DNA from: Luteolibacter flavescens | GTDB taxonomy: Bacteria > Verrucomicrobiota > Verrucomicrobiia > Verrucomicrobiales > Akkermansiaceae | NCBI RefSeq assembly: GCF_025950085.1 | Contig: NZ_JAPDDS010000003.1 | Location: 186,001 to 250,000 of the forward strand | Direction: 5' to 3' | DNA length: 64,000 nt | In this document: positions 26,166 to 34,495 of the stretch, one piece after another | How positions within the stretch are numbered: the first letter of the stretch is position 1 | How the letters are laid out: each line of letters opens with the position of its first letter | Position numbers and translations under genes: made by a program | The notes under the pieces: model-generated | The model's input: only the letters and a program-made list of their open reading frames with translations | Databases searched by the model: none | What the model was told of the DNA's origin: nothing

Positions 26166-26563
26166 GCGACGGAGAGACCAGGGAGCTTTTCGAAAACTGG
26201 ACCGTCCAGATGCGCAAGGGCGTGCTGGACCTGTGCATCCTGAAGGCACTCGCCGGTGGTGAGTGCTATGGCTACGCGCTGGTGAAGTCGCTGGTGGCCA
26301 TCCCGGGCATCGGCGTGGCGGAAGGCTCCATCTACCCCCTGCTCTCCCGCCTGAAGAAGCAGGGACTCGTCACCACCAGGCTGGAGGAATCCAGCGAAGG
26401 CCCGGCCCGCAAGTACTACCGGCTGACCCCCGAGGGCAAGGCACTCGGCGAGGAGATGCAGGCCTACTTCGGCGAAATGGCCAAGGGCGTGGGCAGTCTC
26501 CCCGATTTCACCGTTCCTTCATCCGACCTTCCAAACAAACCGGCAATTCCGCGCCGCAACTGA
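26162..26563 (+). CDS. PadR family transcriptional regulator
   Basis: The 133-residue protein has the PadR winged-helix core: MRKGVLDLCILKALAGGECYGYALVKSL, then VAEGSIYPLLSRLKKQGLVTTRLEE and GPARKYYRLTPEGKAL. PadR proteins are usually repressors of an adjacent membrane protein gene. Here the next gene (11 bases later) begins with a HAAS-type helical domain, the common partner of PadR. The Pro-rich tail after residue 115 lies outside the conserved fold. Confidence 0.92.
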   Translation: MSDGETRELFENWTVQMRKGVLDLCILKALAGGECYGYALVKSLVAIPGIGVAEGSIYPLLSRLKKQGLVTTRLEESSEGPARKYYRLTPEGKALGEEMQAYFGEMAKGVGSLPDFTVPSSDLPNKPAIPRRN

Positions 26564-26574
26564 CATCTCCCATC

Positions 26575-29193
26575 ATGAAAACGTGGACATCCCAAGCCGA
26601 GAAACGATTGGGCGAATACCTCGACGAACGCGTCCGCCGCGAAGGCTTCGACGGCGAGGATGCCGATGAACTGAAGTCCGACCTGCGCCGCCACATCCAC
26701 GAGGAAGCGGAAAAGGACAGCTCCGGGAGCATCGGGCTGATGCAATTGGAAACCATCCTCTCCCGACTGGATGTCGGCTACCAACCGCCGCCTGAGCTCA
26801 CGACCAAAAGAGCGCGCGGTCGCCGAAGTTCCATCGCAACATGGACCTTCGGAGTCGTGATGCCCTTGCTCGTCGTAATCCTCGAGCTGATCAGTTCATT
26901 CTGCGGCGGCGTTTTCTTCGATCCCATTCCCACGTGGTGGCATGCGCTGCTGATCCTGCTGGTGCCGGGAGTCAATGCGTGGCTTCTGAAGGGAGCCCCG
27001 GGAGGGAGGGAATCGGGAAAAGGCTTCGTGGCCGGACTCGTGCTCGTGGTCTCCGCGTTCTATGCGCTGCTCTTCCTGCCGCTGGCACCCTTGTCAGCCA
27101 TCGCGCTGATCTTCTTCGGGTTCGGAATTCTTTCCCTGACGCCGATCATTGCGGGAATCGTCACCTGGCGAATCGGTCGCGGCATGAGGCGTGAGTCAGC
27201 AGACGCGCCACGCTATCGCCGCGGGTGGCGAGTGGGGTTCGCCATCGCGGTCGTGACGCTGGTTGCACTGGAGGGCCCTGCGTTGTGGACGAGGTCGCAG
27301 CTCGCCACGGCATCCGGCGATGGGGATTCGCGTGAAGCCGCCATCGAGCGACTGCGCACCTTTCACTCCTCGCGGACACTGCTCCGTGCCTGCTACGAGC
27401 GGAATGGCGAGATGGGCCGGGTGACGGACATCGCAGGATGGATCGAGCGCGGCTGGGAAATCCCCGCCTCGATCTTCGGGATGAGGATCCCTCCCGACAT
27501 CGATCCCGCGAAGTCCCGCGATGTCTTCTTCCGGGTGACTGGAAAGCCTTTCACCAGCGTGGCACCGCCGCGCACCGTCACCGAATTCGGATCGCGCGGA
27601 TCCCGCGGCGACACCCGCGAGTGGGAATTCGACGATCACGTCGGCAGCGATGACGTGGCGGTGCGGCTGAAGAATCTGGACATGACCGAGTCGCGCTTCG
27701 ACGGCCACGTGGACCCACGTTCGCGCCTCGGCTACGGCGAATGGACGATGGTCTTCCACAACCGCGCGGCGAATGCCCAGGAAGCCCGCTGCCAGGTGCT
27801 GCTCCCGCGCGGCGGCCGCGTCTCCCGCCTCACGCTGTGGGTGAATGGCGAGGAGCGCGAGGCCGCTTTCAATGCAGTCTCGAAAGTGAAGGCAGCCTAC
27901 AAGGCGGTGGCCGTGGTGCAGCGGCGCGACCCCGTGCTGGTGACCATGTGCGGGCCGGACACGGTGATGGTGCAGTGCTTCCCCGTGCCCGCCGGCGGCG
28001 ACATGAAGATCCGCTTTGGCATCACCGCACCGCTCGATGGAGACCTGTGGGAAATGCCGCGCATCCTCGAGAGGAATTTCGGCCTGAAGGAAAGCCTGGA
28101 GCACTCCGTGTGGATGCAGAGCGAGGGCACCTTTGATCTACTGGAGCAGGGTGCCGCCCCTCGCACTGCCGCGGTCGATGGCCCCGGTCGCTCGATGGCT
28201 CTCTCCCTGCCCCCGTCCGCGGTGAGCGGCGGCCTGCTTGCGGTGAAGGCAACCGCGGTATCCGGCGAGGCACCCACGGTCTGGTGCGAGGACAAGTTCT
28301 CCCCCGTCCACGAGCGCTACCTGGTGCGCGAGCCGAAGAAGATCCACCGCAAGCCCGAGGGCAAGCTGCTGGTGGTCATCGACGGATCGGTCTCGATGGA
28401 GGCTTCCAAGCCATGGCTGCTCCAAGCACTCAACGGGCGCAATGCCGACATACTGCTGGCGAATGACGGCGTGAAGCCGATCACCGTGCGGGAACTCCGC
28501 GACCATCGCTTCACCGGAGGGCGCGACAACGAGCCCGCCCTGCGTGAAGCGGTCCGCCGTGCGAAATCGGGCGAAGTCGGCGAGATCGTGTGGTTGCATG
28601 GCCCGCAGGCCGTCGGGCTTTCGCAAGCGGAAGCGCTGCTGCAACTGATCGAGCGCGGCACCCGCATCCCCGTGATCCATGAGGTGATGGCCGCGCCGGG
28701 ACCGAACCGCCTCGCCGAGGCCCTGCAGAGCAGCGGGGCAATGCGCCGCGGCCCCGCGCTGCTGAATCCGCTCGAAGACCTCTCCGCCTTCCTCGACACG
28801 CTCGGCCTGGAGCGCGACGAGACCGCCTGGCACTGGCGCCGCAGCGCGACCCCGCCGACCGATCTCGGCAATCCCGTGTGGGACCACCTCGCCCGCCAGT
28901 GGGCGATGGAGTCGATCGACTCGCCTCTTTCAACGATCCCCGAGATCGATCGCCCCGCTCTCGCCGCACGCTACCAACTCGTCACCCGAGTGTCCGGCGC
29001 GGTGGTGCTAGAGACGATGGAGCAATTCAAGCAACACGGACTGGAGCCGGTGGACGCGAGTTCCGTGCCCCAGGTGCCAAATGTCCCGGAACCCTCCACT
29101 GCCATGCTCGTGATGCTCGGCACCGTGGCGGCGGTCTGCCGCAGGCGGCGCGAAAAGCCTACTCCACAGCCGGCCACCCCTCCTGCCACTTGA
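26575..29193 (+). CDS. Membrane HAAS/VIT/vWA-like protein with PEP-CTERM tail
   Basis: The start at 26575 gives 872 residues. Residues about 1-75 form a charged helical HAAS-like domain (AEKRLGEYLDERV, LKSDLRRHIHEEAE, LETILSRLDVG). Four to five membrane helices follow (about 95-235). A VIT-type beta domain spans about 350-500 (SRLTLWVNGEEREAAFNAV, KAAYKAVAVVQRRDPVLV). Next is a vWA-like segment with DGSVS at 603-607 as a possible metal-ion site. The C-terminus has the PEP-CTERM signal VPEPSTAM (about residue 838), a short hydrophobic helix and CRRRRE. It resembles VIT-containing PEP-CTERM integral membrane proteins; the HAAS head plus adjacent PadR suggests a regulated envelope sensor. The 3' end overlaps the convergent GH43 gene by 35 bases. 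Confidence 0.85.
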   Translation: MKTWTSQAEKRLGEYLDERVRREGFDGEDADELKSDLRRHIHEEAEKDSSGSIGLMQLETILSRLDVGYQPPPELTTKRARGRRSSIATWTFGVVMPLLVVILELISSFCGGVFFDPIPTWWHALLILLVPGVNAWLLKGAPGGRESGKGFVAGLVLVVSAFYALLFLPLAPLSAIALIFFGFGILSLTPIIAGIVTWRIGRGMRRESADAPRYRRGWRVGFAIAVVTLVALEGPALWTRSQLATASGDGDSREAAIERLRTFHSSRTLLRACYERNGEMGRVTDIAGWIERGWEIPASIFGMRIPPDIDPAKSRDVFFRVTGKPFTSVAPPRTVTEFGSRGSRGDTREWEFDDHVGSDDVAVRLKNLDMTESRFDGHVDPRSRLGYGEWTMVFHNRAANAQEARCQVLLPRGGRVSRLTLWVNGEEREAAFNAVSKVKAAYKAVAVVQRRDPVLVTMCGPDTVMVQCFPVPAGGDMKIRFGITAPLDGDLWEMPRILERNFGLKESLEHSVWMQSEGTFDLLEQGAAPRTAAVDGPGRSMALSLPPSAVSGGLLAVKATAVSGEAPTVWCEDKFSPVHERYLVREPKKIHRKPEGKLLVVIDGSVSMEASKPWLLQALNGRNADILLANDGVKPITVRELRDHRFTGGRDNEPALREAVRRAKSGEVGEIVWLHGPQAVGLSQAEALLQLIERGTRIPVIHEVMAAPGPNRLAEALQSSGAMRRGPALLNPLEDLSAFLDTLGLERDETAWHWRRSATPPTDLGNPVWDHLARQWAMESIDSPLSTIPEIDRPALAARYQLVTRVSGAVVLETMEQFKQHGLEPVDASSVPQVPNVPEPSTAMLVMLGTVAAVCRRRREKPTPQPATPPAT

Positions 29194-30097
29194 GCGGCAG
29201 CATGCGCAGGTCGGAGCGACCACGGCGCTCGCGGTCGTAGTAGTGATGGACCAGCCATTCCTTGCCCCTCTCCCGGAAGATTGAGGCATGGCCGGGTCCG
29301 ATGTGGCGGCCCTGTGTGGCGAGGAATGGCGAGCCGCCGCCGTCCTTCATGTCGGTGCCATCCTTGTCCAGATACGGGCCGGTGATCTTCCTGCTGCGGC
29401 CCACGCGAATCTCGTAGGTGCTGTCCACGCCGCGGCAGCACTTCCCCCAATTCACGAAGAGGTAGTACCAGCCGTCGTTCTTGTGGATGAAGGGAGCCTC
29501 GATCTCCGGATACATCGCGAGCCGCAGCGGCGCATCGTGGTTCTTCCTCAGCCCGGTCTCAGGATCGAGCTCGATGAGGAAGATGCCTTCCCAGAAAGAA
29601 CCATAGCTCATCCACAGCTTTCCGTCGTCGAGGATCACCGCAGGGTCGATGGCATTGAAGCGATCCGGCCGCCGCGAGCGGATGACCACGCCCTCGTCTT
29701 TCCAGCCGTAGTCTTTTGACGCGGGATCGAGCGTCTTGCCGGTGAGCAACCCGATGGCGGAATGATTCGAGCCGAAGCTGGAGACGGAGTAGTAGATGAA
29801 CCACTTGTCGTTCACTCGGATGATGTCCGGTGCCCACAGGTGCCCCTTGTTCTCCGGCACCTCGGTCTTGTGCCAAGCGGGATAGTCCTTGAAGAGCGGA
29901 GCCTCCCGCTTCCATCTGCCGTCCTGCTCGCGCTTCAGGAGCAGTACTCCATTGCCGGTGGAGAGGCACCATGTCGCTCCGTTCTCCTCGACCACCGTGG
30001 AGGGGTCGTGGATGCGCGGGTAGGTCTCGTCACGCGGGACCTGCGCCCGGACCGGAAGCACGGCAGCGAGGGCGAAGAGAAGCATTCGGGGAATCAT
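29159..30097 (-). CDS. Secreted GH43 glycoside hydrolase, arabinanase type
   Basis: GH43 enzymes cleave arabinan or xylan side chains with a five-bladed propeller. This 312-residue protein has a signal peptide (about 1-18, VRA-QVP) and the three catalytic acids in context: RIHDPST with Asp31 (base), FNAIDPAVI (pKa modulator Asp) and EIEAPFIHK (acid Glu). GHLWAPDI, DGWYYLFVNWGKCCRG and GRHIGPGHAS are typical of endo-1,5-alpha-arabinanases. The start at 30097 was preferred over 30142 because it gives a clean signal peptide. Pectin-side-chain use by the organism is implied. Confidence 0.92.
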   Translation of the reverse strand: MIPRMLLFALAAVLPVRAQVPRDETYPRIHDPSTVVEENGATWCLSTGNGVLLLKREQDGRWKREAPLFKDYPAWHKTEVPENKGHLWAPDIIRVNDKWFIYYSVSSFGSNHSAIGLLTGKTLDPASKDYGWKDEGVVIRSRRPDRFNAIDPAVILDDGKLWMSYGSFWEGIFLIELDPETGLRKNHDAPLRLAMYPEIEAPFIHKNDGWYYLFVNWGKCCRGVDSTYEIRVGRSRKITGPYLDKDGTDMKDGGGSPFLATQGRHIGPGHASIFRERGKEWLVHHYYDRERRGRSDLRMLPLKWQEGWPAVE

Positions 30098-30189
30098 GGG
30101 AAGGAAACGCGCGGCACTCCTGGATGTTTCGCATGCTGTCACAGTTGTCTTGCCGCTTCCGAGCGATCATCCCATCGTTCTTCCGTCAA

Positions 30190-30507
30190 ATGGAGAACTC
30201 CGAAATCATTTGGTTCGTGCTGGAGGTGGCCTGCATCAGCGGCCTGATCCTGTGGCAAAAGGCAGCCCCCTCGCGGCATCTCGTCATGATGATCGCCTCG
30301 CTCGCTTGGGTCGTGGTGCTGGGCCTGCCATGGCTTTTCGTAAGCCTGAACGGGTATGAGCCTTTGATAAACGTCCTGGGCGAAGAAAGTACCTACAGCA
30401 TCGTCACTCACTGCAATCTCTTCGGCTGGATCGGATGGGCTTTCTTCGCACTCGGCTTGTGGAGACTCTCCAAGGACCCTCAATTCGATCATTCCCTCCC
30501 CAAATGA
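30190..30507 (+). CDS. Small membrane protein, three predicted helices
   Basis: This 105-residue hydrophobic protein has helices at about residues 5-22, 31-52 and 75-95, and short polar ends. No family was recognised. ATG 30190 was chosen because the sequence before it is antisense to the GH43 leader region. It overlaps the next membrane protein gene by 4 bases (ATGA), so the two are made together and may interact. Confidence 0.68.
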   Translation: MENSEIIWFVLEVACISGLILWQKAAPSRHLVMMIASLAWVVVLGLPWLFVSLNGYEPLINVLGEESTYSIVTHCNLFGWIGWAFFALGLWRLSKDPQFDHSLPK

Positions 30508-30875
30508 GCCCGGAACTCCAGCACATCCTGACAACCGCCTCATGGCTCGCCTACAATGTGGCGCTTGCCGTCGTGTGCCTGGCCTGTCTTCGGCTGGCGA
30601 AGCGTTCCGGGGACCGGACATGGCGGGTTTCCGCCTGGCTGGGCTTTGCTTATCTGCTGATCGTCGCGATCACCTACACTGCCAGCTTCGCCACTCCTTT
30701 TCTGAATTCACACCTCCAGTTGTGGATCGAGATAGAGAATCGCGCGTATCTGGCAGCCGACATCCTGTGCACGGGACACCTGCTTTCCTTCGCGGTGGCC
30801 GTTTTCAGGAGAGTGAGGAGCCTCCCCGCCCGGCGGACCGCGCCGGACGGATGTGACGGCGAACTGGCGGATTGA
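30504..30875 (+). CDS. Small membrane protein, three predicted helices
   Basis: This 123-residue protein has hydrophobic segments at about 10-30, 43-65 and 83-103 and a basic, Arg-rich C-terminal tail. No family was recognised. It is translationally coupled to the preceding membrane gene. The BlaI-type operators begin 13 bases after its stop, so it is not part of the BlaI operon. Confidence 0.68.
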   Translation: MSPELQHILTTASWLAYNVALAVVCLACLRLAKRSGDRTWRVSAWLGFAYLLIVAITYTASFATPFLNSHLQLWIEIENRAYLAADILCTGHLLSFAVAVFRRVRSLPARRTAPDGCDGELAD

Positions 30876-30887
30876 AGCACCACACTA

Positions 30888-30905
30888 TGACGACAGATGT
30901 CGTCA
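30888..30905. promoter_or_regulatory. BlaI-type operator 1
   Basis: TGACGACAGATGTCGTCA is a perfect inverted repeat with 8-bp arms and a 2-base centre, matching the ACGACA/TGTCGT form of BlaI/MecI family operators. It lies 43 bases before the blaI-type gene. Confidence 0.85.
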
Positions 30906-30921
30906 CATTCGGCTTGCATGA

Positions 30922-30937
30922 GACGACATTTGTCGTC
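30922..30937. promoter_or_regulatory. BlaI-type operator 2
   Basis: GACGACATTTGTCGTC has 7-bp arms identical to operator 1. The centres are 33 bases apart, about three helical turns, so two repressor dimers could bind one face. It ends 11 bases before the gene start, over the likely promoter. Confidence 0.87.
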
Positions 30938-30948
30938 ACTCATCGTTC

Positions 30949-31347
30949 ATGCCGATGAAATCCCTTCCCCCGCTGTCGCCTGGCGAGCAGGCCTTGATGG
31001 ACCTGATCTGGCAGCAGCAGCCTCTGTCCGTTGCCACCCTGCTGGAGATGGTGAATGCCGGGCGCGACGAGGCTATCTCCCGCAATACCCTGCAGACCCA
31101 GCTCACCCGCCTGGAGGCAAAGGGCTGGCTGAAGCATGACGACAGCGATCGCGTCCGGATGTATCGCGCCGCCGTCACCGAAAGGCGGGGGCGCGGGAAG
31201 ATCCTCACCGAGTTGAAGCAACGCCTCTTCGGCGGCTCCGGCATCTCGCTCGTCCGTTGCCTCGTGGAAGAAGGCGGCCTGAACGATGCGGAGCTGAAGG
31301 AGTTGAAGGGCCTCATCGATAGCCACCGGAAGGGAGGCAAGCCATGA
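30949..31347 (+). CDS. BlaI/MecI family transcriptional repressor
   Basis: This 132-residue winged-helix repressor has the family pattern LSPGEQALMDLIWQQQPLSVATLLEMV, ISRNTLQTQLTRLEAKGWLKHDDSDRVRMYRAAV, and a C-terminal dimerisation helix region (about 85-130). It probably represses its own operon through the two operators just upstream and is released when the M56 partner cuts it. Met3 (30955) is an alternative start. The stop overlaps the start of the peptidase gene (ATGA). Confidence 0.95.
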   Translation: MPMKSLPPLSPGEQALMDLIWQQQPLSVATLLEMVNAGRDEAISRNTLQTQLTRLEAKGWLKHDDSDRVRMYRAAVTERRGRGKILTELKQRLFGGSGISLVRCLVEEGGLNDAELKELKGLIDSHRKGGKP

Positions 31348-32996
31348 AACTGCCCGAGCACTACCTGATGACGGTCGTCCTTCACACCGCCGTTCTTTCC
31401 GCTGCGGTTCTCGTGGCCACACTATGCTTCAGGAGTCCGCAGCGCGTCGCGACGACTTCACTGTGCGGCATCTTGGCCATAGCGATCCTTCCGTGGTTTT
31501 CCGCCATGAGGCTTGCTGGCAGGAACAGCGATCCCATTGAAGAAGGAGGCAGTGCCACCTTGGTGAGCCTGCCGCAATGGACCGTCATGACAATTCCCGC
31601 CGGGGAAGCAGAGGCAGGCCCGGATGCTATCCCGGCCTCGTTCGTCGCCCTCGAAGGATTCACCCTGGCCCTCGGAATCTGGTTGCTCGGCGCGCTGATT
31701 TCGTCGGCACTGCTCTTTGCCGCCGCGGGCAAGATCCGGCGTTGGCGGAGAGGTCTCGCCATGCCTGATGACGAGGCGTGGCAAGCTATCCTCGGAGCAT
31801 CACCGGAAAACCCGGATCGACGCCGCTTCCGGATTGCTCCGGTGGATTGCAGCCCGTGCGTCGCCGGATTCCTCCGACCGCTGGTCGTGATCCCGGGCTT
31901 CCTGCTCGACCCATCCATGCGCAGGGAACTCGGCTGGGCTCTCCGCCACGAAATGAGTCACTGCCGGGGCCACGACTCCCGGTGGATCATCGTGCTGGAG
32001 TGGACCCGCGCCATCCAGTGGTGGAATCCCTTCCTCCACCTGCTCGTCTCGCGCTGGAGCATGGCCCGTGAACACGTCTGTGATCTGGCTGCGAGCGAAG
32101 GTGATCGCCCCGCATATGGCGAGTTCCTCATCGAAATGGCCGCCAAGCCCACATCACGGAATCCCTTCGCCGTGACCATGGTGCGGAGCCACCGACTGAA
32201 GACCCTGAAGGCCCGCATCGTCACCGTGCTGAAAGCCGCACCCGGAGGCCCGGTCCGCCTCGAAAGGAAAGTCCTCTTCCCTGTCTGCCTCGCGATGCTG
32301 GGAGCGTCGCTGATGATTTCCTGCGTGCGCATCGGGGAAGACCATCGTGACACGACCGCCGCCAGCACCCCGGAGAAGGCGACCCGCACCAGCACATCCA
32401 GCGACACGCTGCCCGCCGGGAAAGCCGCCCAGATCAAGATCAACGTGAAGGTGCTGGCCCCCTCCGATGGCCCGGCAGCCGCGGACGGCAGCATTTTCAC
32501 CGATGCGGAAATGCAGCAACTCATGAGGACCTACGCCCAGAAGCGGGGCACCATGCTGATGACCATGCCTTCCGTCACGGCGAAGACTGGCGAGACCGCC
32601 TTTCTCGAAATCGTCCGCGAACACCCGGACGATCCACCGTGGAGCATCGACCTCAAGCGCCCGCAGGCCCGCCCGAATCGCTTCGTCGGCTGGAGCCTCC
32701 GGATCACGCCGGCCCTTGACGGCGGAAAGGTCAAGGTCAGCGCCGACATCAACTACGGCTTCATCCCGCGCGCCCACTATTCCATGAACACACCTTCCGA
32801 CGGCATGTTCGACAACGAGAGCAAGATCAACTGGAAGAAGCTGCAGCGGAAGGTTGCGAGGGGCATCGGCAGACTGTCCCCCGGAGAGACCGTGGCGATC
32901 AACTTGGGCGAGGTGGAATCTCGTTGCTTCCCCACCATTTTCATCACGGCGGTCCCCATCGACGCCGTCGGGCGAGAGATCAAGGACCTCCGGTGA
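31344..32996 (+). CDS. M56 (BlaR1-type) membrane metallopeptidase with secretin-like C-terminal domain
   Basis: The 550-residue protein has N-terminal helices (about 8-60 and 105-130), then the cytosolic zinc protease core with HEMSH (His202-His206), preceded by SPCVAGFLRPLVVIPGFLLD and followed by REHVCDLAA. A further helix lies near residue 315 (LFPVCLAMLGASLMIS). BlaR1 and MecR1 end in a penicillin-binding domain; this one does not. Its C-terminal 180 residues instead resemble secretin core strands (LMTMPSVTAKTGETAFLEIVRE, GWSLRITPALDGGKVKVSADI). The partner is the upstream BlaI-type repressor. The signal is unknown and probably not a beta-lactam. Confidence 0.85.
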   Translation: MKLPEHYLMTVVLHTAVLSAAVLVATLCFRSPQRVATTSLCGILAIAILPWFSAMRLAGRNSDPIEEGGSATLVSLPQWTVMTIPAGEAEAGPDAIPASFVALEGFTLALGIWLLGALISSALLFAAAGKIRRWRRGLAMPDDEAWQAILGASPENPDRRRFRIAPVDCSPCVAGFLRPLVVIPGFLLDPSMRRELGWALRHEMSHCRGHDSRWIIVLEWTRAIQWWNPFLHLLVSRWSMAREHVCDLAASEGDRPAYGEFLIEMAAKPTSRNPFAVTMVRSHRLKTLKARIVTVLKAAPGGPVRLERKVLFPVCLAMLGASLMISCVRIGEDHRDTTAASTPEKATRTSTSSDTLPAGKAAQIKINVKVLAPSDGPAAADGSIFTDAEMQQLMRTYAQKRGTMLMTMPSVTAKTGETAFLEIVREHPDDPPWSIDLKRPQARPNRFVGWSLRITPALDGGKVKVSADINYGFIPRAHYSMNTPSDGMFDNESKINWKKLQRKVARGIGRLSPGETVAINLGEVESRCFPTIFITAVPIDAVGREIKDLR

Positions 32997-33016
32997 AACA
33001 GCTCAGGCGGCGGGAC

Positions 33017-34303
33017 TCACGCTCCCGCCGCGCCTTCCGGCACTTCAGCCAGCCTCTTCTTTCGTCCGTAAACCAACTCGAAGACCGGCGACGCCATCAG
33101 GGTGGTGACGATCGCCATCACCACGAGGATCGAGAAGAGCGCCTCGCCGATGATCCCGCGCTGGAGGCCGATATTGATGATGATCAGCTCCATCAGGCCG
33201 CGGGCATTCATCAGAGTACCCACGGCAAGGGAGGTGGCATTGTCCTCGCCATTGAGACGGGCCGCGGCCCAGCAGGCCACGCCCTTGCCCAGCACCGAGG
33301 CGAGCAGGACGACCACGCCGATGAGCATCAGCTTGGGATCGATCAGCACGTTCAACTTCGTATTCAGGCCGGAGAAGGTGAAGAACATCGGCAGGAGGAA
33401 GACCACAGCGAAGGGCTCGATCTTCTTCCGGATGTCGTCGGCGAAGACCCCGCGCGGCATCGCAATGCCGAGGATGAAGCCGCCGAAGACCGCGTGCACG
33501 CCGATGATGTCCGCATACCAGGCGGCAAGGCAGAAAAGTGCGAGCACCAGCGCCATCATCGGCTGGGAAACCTCGCCCTTGCGCTCGGCGGCGCGGCCCA
33601 GCGCGGACAGCCATTTCCGGCCCACGGTCAACGCGAGCACGCCATAGATCGCCGATCCGCCGATGGCCACGACCTCGGCACCGATGGAAATGTCACCGAT
33701 GACCAACGGATGCGAGGCACCGAAGGTCGCCAGCACCACGGCCAGCACACACCAGGCGGCTGCATCGTCGATGGCACCCGCGGCGAGCGCCAGCGTGCCC
33801 AGCGAGGTGCCGGAGAGCCCCCGCTCCGAGATGATGCGGGCGAGCATCGGGAAGGCCGTGATCGCAATCGCCGCACCGAGGAAAAGCGCGCCTTCGAAAT
33901 AGCGCACCTTTGGAGAAAAGATGCCGGGCACGTGCTGCAGCCAGAGGACCAGCAGCGCCCCGAGGATGAATGGCACCACCATCCCCGCGATGGAGACGCA
34001 CGCCGCGCTCTTCGCCCGCGAGCGGAAGTGGTCCGTATTGAACTCCAGGCCGACGAGGAACATGTAGAGCCCCACACCGAGCTGCGCGCCTGCATACAGG
34101 ATGCCCCGAGACTCCGGAGTGAAGATCGACTTCATCAGGTCCGGGAAGAAGTAGCCGAGCAGCGACGGCCCGATGAGCACGCCCGCGATCATTTCCCCCA
34201 CCACCTGCGGCTGCCCCACCTTTTTCGCGAGAATCCCGACCAATCGGCAGACAACCAGGATAACGGCCATCTGAAGGAAGAAGGAGGCAGACAGGGCGTG
34301 CAT
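33017..34303 (-). CDS. Cation:proton antiporter, CPA2 family
   Basis: The 428-residue integral membrane protein has about 12-13 hydrophobic segments. The opening VGILAKKVGQPQVVGEMIAGVLIGPSLLG is typical of CPA2/KefB-NapA type exchangers. The conserved acidic pair is in LAAGAIDDAAAWCVLAV (about residues 160-176), expected to bind the exchanged ion. No TrkA-N domain follows, so it is not a full KefB. It would exchange Na+ or K+ for protons at the inner membrane. It is convergent with the M56 gene (20-base gap). Confidence 0.92.
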   Translation of the reverse strand: MHALSASFFLQMAVILVVCRLVGILAKKVGQPQVVGEMIAGVLIGPSLLGYFFPDLMKSIFTPESRGILYAGAQLGVGLYMFLVGLEFNTDHFRSRAKSAACVSIAGMVVPFILGALLVLWLQHVPGIFSPKVRYFEGALFLGAAIAITAFPMLARIISERGLSGTSLGTLALAAGAIDDAAAWCVLAVVLATFGASHPLVIGDISIGAEVVAIGGSAIYGVLALTVGRKWLSALGRAAERKGEVSQPMMALVLALFCLAAWYADIIGVHAVFGGFILGIAMPRGVFADDIRKKIEPFAVVFLLPMFFTFSGLNTKLNVLIDPKLMLIGVVVLLASVLGKGVACWAAARLNGEDNATSLAVGTLMNARGLMELIIINIGLQRGIIGEALFSILVVMAIVTTLMASPVFELVYGRKKRLAEVPEGAAGA

Positions 34304-34495
34304 GTGCGACGCCCTTGTAAAGGGGCAATGCCCCCGGTCGAGCGAGAATTATAATGCCATTGCAACATGCAGTCATGGCGACCGGACTCCGTTTCGGTTG
34401 ATCCATTTCAAACAATCTTAACTCGCAGTCACATTTCTTGTAACGTCGCTCCGGCCCTCGCCAGACCACGGGGTGAAACAACCTTCCTCATCAAA

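Noticed and set aside
26263-26574. Upstream extension of the VIT protein into the PadR gene
   Set aside because: It is a shadow of the PadR reading frame; the proper start at 26575 opens directly with the HAAS-like domain.
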